Shown: one piece after another, positions 36,556 through 43,313 of the stretch
How the letters are laid out: each line of letters opens with the position of its first letter
How positions within the stretch are numbered: position 1 is the stretch's first letter
Source: Betaproteobacteria bacterium
GTDB taxonomy: Bacteria; Pseudomonadota; Gammaproteobacteria; Burkholderiales; Burkholderiaceae_C
DNA length: 64,000 bases
Direction: 5' to 3'
NCBI GenBank assembly: GCA_016704535.1
Contig: JADIZZ010000023.1
Span: 372,001-436,000, forward strand
Position numbers and translations under genes: made by a program
Notes under the pieces: generated by a model
What the model was told of the DNA's origin: nothing
The model's input: only the letters and a program-made list of their open reading frames with translations
Database searches by the model: none

Positions 36556-36855
36556 CTACGCTGCAAGCAATGCGCAGCGAGGAATTCTGGCAAGTTCTTC
36601 TTGCATCGCTTCCCTTGCCAGCGCCGTGTCGTAGCTCGCCTGTCCGCGCAACCACCAGCCATCACTGAGACCGAAGTAGCGGCACAGTCGAAGATCCGTG
36701 TCTGCCGTGACGGCGCGCTTGCCTGCGACGATGTCCCCTATACGCTGCGGCGGAACGCCGATATCCTTGGCCAGACGGTATTTCGTCAAGCCAAGTGGCT
36801 TCAGGAACTCCTCTTCGAGCATCTCGCCTGGCGAAACAGGGAGGACGGTACGCAT
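36556..36855 (-). CDS. higA: HigA-family antitoxin (HTH XRE)
   Basis: A 99-residue antitoxin: SPGEMLEEEFLKPLGLTKYRLAKDIGVPPQRIGDIVAGKRAVTADTDLRL is the typical HigA/VapI helix-turn-helix. It neutralises the upstream HigB-like RNase and normally represses the operon. It follows higB by 12 bp with a strong ribosome site (AGGAG 7-8 bp before ATG 36855). Toxin before antitoxin is the usual higBA order. Confidence 0.93.
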   Translation of the reverse strand: MRTVLPVSPGEMLEEEFLKPLGLTKYRLAKDIGVPPQRIGDIVAGKRAVTADTDLRLCRYFGLSDGWWLRGQASYDTALAREAMQEELARIPRCALLAA

Positions 36856-36867
36856 TCCAAATCTCCT

Positions 36868-37149
36868 TCAGTGATAGTCCACGATCTCGACGTCAGCGGC
36901 TCCATCGTTCGTCCAGACGAAGCAAAGACGCCACTGCCCGTTGATGCGGATGCTGTGCTGGCCCCTTCGATCATCCTTGAGCGCCTCCAGGCGGTTCCCT
37001 GGTGGCACCTTCAGGTCATCGAGAACCACGGACCAGTCGAGTTGCGCGAGCTTGCGAAGGGCGGGCCGTTCGATGTTCACCCATCGTCCTACTCGGCGGC
37101 CTTCGAACAGGGCCTTCGTGTCCTTGCACTTAAAGCTCTTGATCGCCAC
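36868..37149 (-). CDS. higB: HigB-family (RelE-like) toxin
   Basis: Ribosome-dependent mRNA interferase family. The ~93-residue product includes AIKSFKCKDTKALFEG at the start and LKDDRRGQHSIRINGQWRLCFVW, matching HigB. There is no ATG: the frame opens with TTG 37155 or GTG 37149. I prefer GTG 37149 because families begin (M)IKSF; it lies right where transcription is predicted to begin (see promoter). Cytoplasmic; paired with higA. Confidence 0.9.
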   Translation of the reverse strand: MAIKSFKCKDTKALFEGRRVGRWVNIERPALRKLAQLDWSVVLDDLKVPPGNRLEALKDDRRGQHSIRINGQWRLCFVWTNDGAADVEIVDYH

Positions 37150-37155
37150 GGCCAA

Positions 37156-37184
37156 GTATTAACGTGAAACGTTAATACTGTCAA
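37156..37184 (-). promoter_or_regulatory. higBA promoter with overlapping palindromic operator
   Basis: On the minus strand a perfect -35 TTGACA (37184-37179) is followed after 17 bp by TAATAC (37161-37156). Between and over them lies a perfect inverted repeat, GTATTAACG - 5 bp - CGTTAATAC (37156-37178), well placed for HigA autorepression. The TSS would fall near 37149, on the GTG codon. Confidence 0.75.
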
Positions 37185-37197
37185 GCGCGTCGCCCTA

Positions 37198-37989
37198 TCA
37201 GCGCTTCTTCACGGTGCCACTTCCCGCCACCGAGGTCTTGACCGCCGCATTGCCGGTGTAGACCACATCGCCGCTGCCGGCGATGCTGACCGACAGCGTC
37301 TTCTGCGCGTTCACCGCCGCATCGCCGCTGCCCGCGATGGATACCGCCACCTCGTCTGCACGCAACTCGGTGAGCCTCACGTCGCCGCTACCGGCAATGC
37401 TGACCGAGACCTTGCCCGCCGTGCCCTGGCCCGTGACGTCGCCACTGCCCGAGATGCGCACGCCCAGTTCGTCGGTGCTCAGGCCTTCCAGCCTCGTGTC
37501 ACCCGAACCCGAAATCGACACCTGCAGCGCCGGCGTGGTGAAGGCCTCGAGCCTGATGTCGCCAGAGCCCGCGGTCGACAGCGCCGTCAGCTTGGGCACG
37601 ACGATGTTGATCACGACCTTCGTGCGCGTCTGGACGTTGTTCCAGCCGCCGAGCCAGCTGCCTTCGGTGCGCTTCCAGCGCAGCTGCAGCGTGGCGCCCT
37701 TGCTGCCCGATTCGACCACCGTCTCCAGCAGCGGCAGCAGGTTGTCGTCGGCCTGCACCTGCACCGACTGGGCGGCGCCCTGACGCACGACGACGTCCAT
37801 GCCGCCACTCAGCGCGATGGCCTGGAATTCGGGCACGGCGCGTGTTTCGGTGGCGGCGGTGCCCGAGCCCTGCACCGTCGCAGCATGCGATGCAGCAGGC
37901 CACATGGCCGGTGCGGCCGCCAAGGCGCAGAGCAGCACGCTGGCCAGGAAGGTGTGGCGGGCCGGGTGGAAACGAAGGCTGGGGCGCAT
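37198..37989 (-). CDS. exported GIN-domain (DUF2807) protein
   Basis: A 263-residue exported protein with a signal peptide (about residues 1-37, ending SHA-A) and a GIN/DUF2807 domain: RAVPEFQAIALSGGMDVVVRQGAAQSVQV, then a regular series of SGSGD/AGSGD turns about every 20 residues (six GSGD plus one GSGT), the pattern of a beta-solenoid. ATG 37989 starts directly before the signal. Function unknown; probably periplasmic or surface. It lies downstream of nothing obvious and upstream of higBA on the same strand. Confidence 0.85.
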   Translation of the reverse strand: MRPSLRFHPARHTFLASVLLCALAAAPAMWPAASHAATVQGSGTAATETRAVPEFQAIALSGGMDVVVRQGAAQSVQVQADDNLLPLLETVVESGSKGATLQLRWKRTEGSWLGGWNNVQTRTKVVINIVVPKLTALSTAGSGDIRLEAFTTPALQVSISGSGDTRLEGLSTDELGVRISGSGDVTGQGTAGKVSVSIAGSGDVRLTELRADEVAVSIAGSGDAAVNAQKTLSVSIAGSGDVVYTGNAAVKTSVAGSGTVKKR

Positions 37990-38123
37990 GGGGCTCTCCG
38001 GGTGTCGGGAACCCGCACTGTGCCTTGGCGTGACCTGCAAGGCCAGACTGGCGCGACGTGCTGCGGCTGGCAGCGACGGAACGCCTGGGGCGCCGGCCGA
38101 TCGGCGGGCCGCCGGGTCCGACC

Positions 38124-38492
38124 TCAGTGCGCCTTCTTCGCCGCCTTGCCGGTCTTGGCGGGCTCGGGCTCCTCGGCGCTTTCGTCAGCGGCCGTGACCA
38201 CGGGCGGCTGCGCCGGCATGGCCTCGATATTGTTTTCGCGCATGTAGTCGTTCATTTCGCGCCAACCCGCAAACATGGCCGACTTGTCGGCGCGCTTGTT
38301 CATCTCGAAGCACGCCTCGATGGAACGGGCCGCATGGCGGCAAGCGGCGCCGATGGCCTTGCTCTCGGCCTCGCGCTTGGCGGTATGGACTGCGGGCGTC
38401 TCGATGCCGAGCTGGTCGCAGCCGGCCAGGCCGAGCAAAGCGCTGGCCAGCAGGAGGGACGCCGTACGACGCAGCAGGGGATGGGGCTTCAC
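38124..38492 (-). CDS. predicted small lipoprotein
   Basis: About 122 residues. After a basic start (KPHPLLRRTASLLLASALLGLAGC) the lipobox LAGC marks a lipidated Cys; the mature part has paired cysteines (AACRH and EACFE) and a Lys/Ala-rich tail ending KAAKKAH. GTG 38492 is the likely start; a GTG at 38537 would add 15 residues. It follows fmt's upstream neighbour region on the same strand. No family recognised. Confidence 0.62.
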   Translation of the reverse strand: MKPHPLLRRTASLLLASALLGLAGCDQLGIETPAVHTAKREAESKAIGAACRHAARSIEACFEMNKRADKSAMFAGWREMNDYMRENNIEAMPAQPPVVTAADESAEEPEPAKTGKAAKKAH

Positions 38493-38572
38493 ACCGGACT
38501 TATCGGCGCGCGGCCCCGCGGCTTGAGGCGCAGGCACGGCCAGCGGGCCACGCCAGGGCGTGCTCGGCCTCG

Positions 38573-39538
38573 TCAGTCTTTGGTCAAGGGGTGTCGCTGC
38601 AAGAATTCCCGTGCGCCGATGCGCTTGCCGCCGGGCAGCTGAAGCTCCAGCAGCTCGAGCGCGCCGTCACCGCACGCTACGACCAGCCGGCCGTCGGCTG
38701 CGGCCAGCGGGCACCCCGGTGTGCCGGTACCGGGGATCACACGGGCACGCCAGACCTTCACGGCCTGGCCGCCCAACACTGCGGTGCCGCCGGGGAAGGG
38801 GTCGAAGGCGCGCAGCCGACGCTCGATCACCGCAGCCGGCTGCTGCCAGTCGATCGCGGCTTCGGCCTTGTCGATCTTGTGAGCGTAGCTCACGCCCTCG
38901 GCCGGCTGCGGCACCGGATGCAAGGCGCCGCGCGCCAGGTCGGCCAGGCCTTGCACCACCAGTCGCGCGCCGATGGCGGCCAGCCGGTCGTGCAGGGTGG
39001 CGGTGGTGTCCTCGGGCGTGATGGGCGTGGCCTCCTTCAGCAGCATGGCGCCGGTGTCCAGGCCCGCGTCCATCTGCATCAGCGTGATGCCGGTTTGTGT
39101 GTCACCGGCCTCTATGGCACGCTGGATCGGCGCGGCGCCGCGCCAGCGCGGCAGCAGCGACCCGTGGATGTTCAGGCAGCCCTGGCGAGGCGTGGTCAGC
39201 ACCCACTCGGGCAGGATGAGTCCGTAGGCGGCCACCACCAGCGCGTCGAGCGCCGCATCCTGCAGCGCTTGGCGCGCCGCGGCCGCGTCGTCGGGGTACT
39301 TGCCGTCGAGCCGCAGGCTGCGCGGTTGCGCCAGACTCAGGCCGTGGTCCAACGCCAGTTGCTTCACCGGCGAGGCCTGCAGCTTCAACCCGCGCCCGGC
39401 AGGGCGGTCGGGCTGGGTCAGCACCAGAGGCACGCGGTAGCCGGCCTGCAGGATGGCGGCCAGCGCCACGCGTGCGAACTCGGGCGTGCCGGCGAAGCCG
39501 ACGCGCAAGGGCAGCGCCCGGGTGCCGTCAGCGTGCAC
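38573..39538 (-). CDS. fmt: methionyl-tRNA formyltransferase
   Basis: Formylates initiator Met-tRNA. The 321-residue product has VGFAGTPEFARVAL, the catalytic stretch CLNIHGSLLPRWRGAAPIQRAI (Asn/His with Asp in MDAGLDTG) and the C-terminal OB domain. The start is GTG 39538, overlapping the end of def by 11 bp; def-fmt coupling is standard. Confidence 0.96.
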   Translation of the reverse strand: MHADGTRALPLRVGFAGTPEFARVALAAILQAGYRVPLVLTQPDRPAGRGLKLQASPVKQLALDHGLSLAQPRSLRLDGKYPDDAAAARQALQDAALDALVVAAYGLILPEWVLTTPRQGCLNIHGSLLPRWRGAAPIQRAIEAGDTQTGITLMQMDAGLDTGAMLLKEATPITPEDTTATLHDRLAAIGARLVVQGLADLARGALHPVPQPAEGVSYAHKIDKAEAAIDWQQPAAVIERRLRAFDPFPGGTAVLGGQAVKVWRARVIPGTGTPGCPLAAADGRLVVACGDGALELLELQLPGGKRIGAREFLQRHPLTKD

Positions 39539-40043
39539 GCTGCTCTTCGCGCAGCTTCTTCAGCATCCGGGTCTTGATGCGGTCGCGCTTCAGGAAACTG
39601 AGGTACTCGACGAAGACCTTGCCCATCAGGTGGTCCATCTCGTGCTGCACGCAGACGGCCGACAGGCCTTCGGCGTCCAGCTCGAAGGGCTGGCCGTCGC
39701 GGTTCAGCGCCTGCACCTTGACTCGGGCGTGACGCTCGACACGGTCGTAGGTCTGCGGCACCGACAGGCAGCCTTCCTCGTTCACAGACATTTCTTCGCT
39801 TTTCCAGACCAGCTCCGGGTTGATCAGCACCACGGGGTGGTCGTGCTCCTCGGACGTGTCCATCACGATCACGCGCTCATGCACATCCACCTGCGTCGCC
39901 GCCAGGCCCACGCCTTCGGCGTCGTACATGGTCTCGAGCATGTCGTCGACGAGCGTGCGCATGCGCTCGTCGACGGCTGCCACGGGCTTGGCCACGAAGT
40001 GCAGGCGGGGGTCGGGAAAGCGCAGGATGGTCAGACGGGCCAT
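39528..40043 (-). CDS. def: peptide deformylase
   Basis: Removes the formyl group from nascent proteins. The 171-residue enzyme has all three metal-site motifs: GVGLAATQV (about 44-52), EGCLSVP and HEMDHLMGKVF with the Fe/Zn ligands Cys, His, His and the catalytic Glu. ATG 40043 (MARLTILRFPDPRL) is set by homology. Upstream and divergent is the LysM gene. Confidence 0.97.
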   Translation of the reverse strand: MARLTILRFPDPRLHFVAKPVAAVDERMRTLVDDMLETMYDAEGVGLAATQVDVHERVIVMDTSEEHDHPVVLINPELVWKSEEMSVNEEGCLSVPQTYDRVERHARVKVQALNRDGQPFELDAEGLSAVCVQHEMDHLMGKVFVEYLSFLKRDRIKTRMLKKLREEQRAR

Positions 40044-40356
40044 GGACGTGTCAGCGAAAGTCGGGTGGCGAAACAGCGGGAAACAGCTGTGGATGGTGCG
40101 CAACGGGCCCAGGTGGTGGGCAGTGTGGCGGGCCTCACGGACCGGCGCTTTGTTTGCGGCATCAAGGGTTTACGGGCAGAATTTGTGAAACCATATGAGC
40201 ATTGTCGCCAGTCGGAATCGACTTCGATTCGGGCAACCTGGAAAGCGATGAACGGCAAGGCCCGGGGTCTCAAGCTCCGGCGCCGATTTCCCCCAGGCCG
40301 CGGCGTATTTTCGCACCGGCCGCAGCGAGGCACCCTGCCCGGAAACGAGTAGCCCC
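40044..40356. promoter_or_regulatory. divergent def / LysM intergenic region with a 16-bp palindrome
   Basis: A 313-bp non-coding gap between two divergent start codons. It holds a perfect palindrome GAATCGA-CT-TCGATTC at 40215-40230, about 127 bp before the LysM start, a possible operator. A weak promoter (TTTACG - 17 bp - CATATG) lies at about 40169-40197 on the plus strand. A 34-codon ORF at 40248 has no support. Nothing else is seen. Confidence 0.35.
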
Positions 40357-41547
40357 ATGAGCATCCGCGTTCGCCGCCATACGCCCCGTGCCCTGCGTGC
40401 AACGGCCCGCCACGGCGCTGCGCTGCTGACCGCGCTTGGCCTGTGCGGCGTGGCGCTGGCCCAGCCCAGCAGCATGCCCATCACCCCCGAGTGGCGCGAA
40501 ACCGCCCAGCGCGTGGCCGAGGCCGGCATTCCGTTGTCCGACCTGACCCCCAACGCCCCCGACTCGCACACCGTGCAGCCCGGCGACACGCTGTGGGGCA
40601 TTTCCTCGCTCTTCCTGAAGAACGCCTGGCGCTGGCCCGAGCTGTGGGGCATGAACCTGCAGCAGATCCGCAACCCGCATCTGATCTTCCCCGGCCAGGT
40701 GCTGGTGCTGGAGAAGATCGACGGCCGCGCACGCCTGCGTCTGGCCGGCGGCGAGGCCGGCCAGCCCACCAACACCGTGCGCCTGTCGCCGCGGGTGCGC
40801 AGCGACCTGCTGGACAACGGCGCCATCGCGGCCATCCCTTTGCACCTGATCGGCCCGTTCCTGAACGAAGCCGTGGTCTTCGAGACCAACGAACTCGAAA
40901 GCGCACCGCGCATCGTTGCCGCTCAGGAAGGCCGCGTGATGCTGGGCCGCGGCGACACCGCCTACGTGCGCGGCGACCTGGCCGGCGCACGCGAGTTCCG
41001 AGTCTTCCGCCAGCTGGCACCGCTGGCCGACCCCGTCACGCAGGAAGTGCTGGGCTACGAAGGCCGCTACGTCGGCACCACCGAATACGTGCGCAGCGGC
41101 GACACCCAGCTCGCTGCCAACAACGTGGCCGTGGTGGTGCCCGACACCTTCCGTATCACCACTACGCGCCTGGAAGCCAAAGTCGGCGACCGCTTGAGCC
41201 CCGTGCCGATGCAGGAATTGGTGGCTTACGTGCCGCACGCGCCCTCGTCGCCAGTCGACGGTCGCATCGTCGCCATCTACGGCGACGGCCTGCGCGCCGG
41301 GCAGAACCAGGTCGTCAGCATCAACAAGGGCAAGCGCGACGGCATCGAACGCGGTCACGTGCTGGCGCTGTGGCGCACCGGCGCCGAGGCCGTAGACCGC
41401 ACCGGCGGCAACAAGGTGGCCCTGCGGCTGCCTGACGAACGGCACGGCATGCTGTTCGTGTTCCGCACCTTCGAGCGCGTGTCCTATGCGCTGATCCTGA
41501 GCGTGCAGCAGCCGGTACGCTCCGGCGACCGCTTCACCCAGCCCTGA
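40357..41547 (+). CDS. exported LysM-domain peptidoglycan-binding protein
   Basis: A 396-residue protein with a signal peptide (about 1-35, ending VALA-QP) and one LysM module (about 68-118: HTVQPGDTLWGISSLF...HLIFPGQVLVL). The remaining ~270 residues are beta-rich, with no catalytic domain seen. It is a conserved Burkholderiales neighbour of def-fmt and dprA and probably binds cell-wall glycan in the periplasm. Confidence 0.9.
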   Translation: MSIRVRRHTPRALRATARHGAALLTALGLCGVALAQPSSMPITPEWRETAQRVAEAGIPLSDLTPNAPDSHTVQPGDTLWGISSLFLKNAWRWPELWGMNLQQIRNPHLIFPGQVLVLEKIDGRARLRLAGGEAGQPTNTVRLSPRVRSDLLDNGAIAAIPLHLIGPFLNEAVVFETNELESAPRIVAAQEGRVMLGRGDTAYVRGDLAGAREFRVFRQLAPLADPVTQEVLGYEGRYVGTTEYVRSGDTQLAANNVAVVVPDTFRITTTRLEAKVGDRLSPVPMQELVAYVPHAPSSPVDGRIVAIYGDGLRAGQNQVVSINKGKRDGIERGHVLALWRTGAEAVDRTGGNKVALRLPDERHGMLFVFRTFERVSYALILSVQQPVRSGDRFTQP

Positions 41548-41594
41548 ACCCCGGGCGCCGACAAGGCCCGACCGGTCTGCCAGCGCCTGGCACC

Positions 41595-42704
41595 TTGAGC
41601 GGCGACCCCGACTTCGCCGCCTGGTTCAGGCTGCTGGAAACACCCGGCCTCGGCCGCGAAGGTGCTCGCCGTGTACTGGCCGCGTGCGGTACACCCGCCG
41701 CGGTGTTGACCACACCCCACGCCACCCTGTCTGCCCTGGTGGGCACGGCCCGCGCCGACGCCCTGCAGCAGCTACCCCCTTTCTTCGAGCAACGCCTCGC
41801 TGCCGCGCAGCAGTGGCTGGCCGGCGGAGACGACCGCCACGTGCTGACGCTGGAGCACCCCGCCTGGCCCCCTGCGCTGCTGCAGTCGCCCGACCCCCCG
41901 CTGCTGCTCTACGTGCGGGGCGACCTGGCCTGCCTGGCGGCGCCTTCGGTCGCCATCGTCGGCAGTCGCCATCCCACTCCGCAGGGCGCCGACAACGCGC
42001 GCCACTTCGCCGCATGCCTGGCCGCCGAAGGCTGGCTCATCGTCTCGGGGCTGGCCCAGGGCATCGACGCCGCGGCGCACGAGGGTGCGCTTGGCGCCGG
42101 CGCGAAGACCATCGCCTTCATGGGCACCGGCCCCGACAGCGTCTACCCCAGCCGTCACCGTTCGCTGGCCGGCCGCATCGCGGCGCAGGGCGCGCTGGTG
42201 ACCGAACATGCCCCCGGCACGCCACCGCTGCCCGAGCACTTCCCACAGCGCAACCGGCTCATCGCCGGGCTCACGCAGGGCACGCTGGTGGTGGAGGCGG
42301 CGCTGAAGTCGGGTTCGCTGATCACCGCCCGGCTGGCCAACGAGGCCGGACGCGATGTGTGGGCCATCCCGGGCTCGATCCATGCCGAACAGTCGCGGGG
42401 CTGCCACGCACTCATCAAGCAGGGGGCCAAGCTGGTGGAAAGCCCCGAGGACGTACTGGAGGAGTTGCGCACGCCGGCCCCACCTGCGCAGGCGCGCCTG
42501 GCGCTGGACGCCGCCGCCGCCGATACCGCGCCTGCCGACCCGCTGCTGCTAGCCCTGGGCGAAGATCCGGTGACCATGGACGCCCTGCTCGCTCGCACCG
42601 GCTGGCCCACCGCCGAGCTCAGCGCGCGGCTGCTGGAACTGGAGCTGGAAGGCCGCGTGGCCCGCCTGCCCGGCGGCCTCTACCAGCGCCGCCATAGCGC
42701 ATGA
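41595..42704 (+). CDS. dprA: DNA-processing protein DprA
   Basis: Loads RecA on incoming single-stranded DNA in natural transformation. The 369-residue product shows an N-terminal helical domain, the Rossmann-like core (VAIVGSRHPTPQG about 114-126, SGLAQGIDAAAHEGAL, ALVTEHAPGTPPLPEHFPQRNRLIAGL, GSLITARLANEAGRDVWAIPG) and a C-terminal winged-helix-like domain. The start appears to be TTG 41595; no ATG or GTG fits better. A repeat copy begins 4 bp after its stop. Confidence 0.93.
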   Translation: MSGDPDFAAWFRLLETPGLGREGARRVLAACGTPAAVLTTPHATLSALVGTARADALQQLPPFFEQRLAAAQQWLAGGDDRHVLTLEHPAWPPALLQSPDPPLLLYVRGDLACLAAPSVAIVGSRHPTPQGADNARHFAACLAAEGWLIVSGLAQGIDAAAHEGALGAGAKTIAFMGTGPDSVYPSRHRSLAGRIAAQGALVTEHAPGTPPLPEHFPQRNRLIAGLTQGTLVVEAALKSGSLITARLANEAGRDVWAIPGSIHAEQSRGCHALIKQGAKLVESPEDVLEELRTPAPPAQARLALDAAAADTAPADPLLLALGEDPVTMDALLARTGWPTAELSARLLELELEGRVARLPGGLYQRRHSA

Positions 42705-42708
42705 TATG

Positions 42709-42794
42709 GAGCCCCCAAGCTCGCTGTCGCTCGCTACCCCCCAGGGGGGCCGTCCGCCAGCGGCCCGGCGGAGCCGGTTCCGCGGCGGGAAGCT
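42709..42794 (+). repeat. interspersed stop-codon-abutting repeat, copy E (dprA-smg gap)
   Basis: An 86-bp copy of the same element (GAGCCCCCAAGCTCGCTGTCG start, CCCCCC-A-GGGGGG hairpin, GCCCGGCGGAGCCGG hairpin, GGGAAGCT end), 4 bp after the dprA stop codon and in the same orientation as the gene. Confidence 0.9.
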
Positions 42795-42860
42795 GGGTCG
42801 CGGTCCGTTGCGTCATGCGTGGCGCGTGGGGCACCGGCGTCACTCAGGTATAGTGGTTTG

Positions 42861-43313
42861 ATGTTCGAAGTACTGGTCTATCTCTACGAGAACTACTGGC
42901 GCCCCGACGCCTGCCCCGAGCCCAAGCAGCTTCGGCGCAAGCTCTCGGCCGTCGGCTTCGAGCCCGACGAGATCCAGGACGCGCTGCGCTGGCTGGATGG
43001 CTTGGCCAACACTGCGGAATCCGTCACCGGCAGCCCGGTGCCGGGCAGCATGCGCATCTACACCGACGCCGAGCGCGAAGTGCTGGACGAGCAGGCCGTG
43101 GGCTTCATCACCTTCCTCGAATCGGCCGGCGTGCTGGCCGCCCCACTGCGCGAAATGGTCATCGACCGCGCGATGGCCGTGGGCAGCGGCGCGATGGGCC
43201 TGGAAGACCTGAAGATCATCGTGCTCATGGTTTTCTGGAGCCTCGGTGAAGAACCCGACGCACTGGTGCTCGACGAACTCTTCGTCGATCCGGACGACCG
43301 GGTCATTCACTAG
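42861..43313 (+). CDS. smg: Smg / DUF494 family protein
   Basis: A 150-residue soluble protein of the Smg family (DUF494), MFEVLVYLYENYW at the start and an acidic C-terminal half ending LDELFVDPDDRVIH. It usually sits with dprA, def and fmt; its function is not known. Its TAG stop overlaps the stop of the convergent DUF1631 gene within the tetramer CTAG. Confidence 0.93.
   Translation: MFEVLVYLYENYWRPDACPEPKQLRRKLSAVGFEPDEIQDALRWLDGLANTAESVTGSPVPGSMRIYTDAEREVLDEQAVGFITFLESAGVLAAPLREMVIDRAMAVGSGAMGLEDLKIIVLMVFWSLGEEPDALVLDELFVDPDDRVIH

Noticed and set aside
40248..40352. Small 34-codon ORF upstream of the LysM gene
   Set aside because: Basic low-complexity product, no ribosome site and no support.
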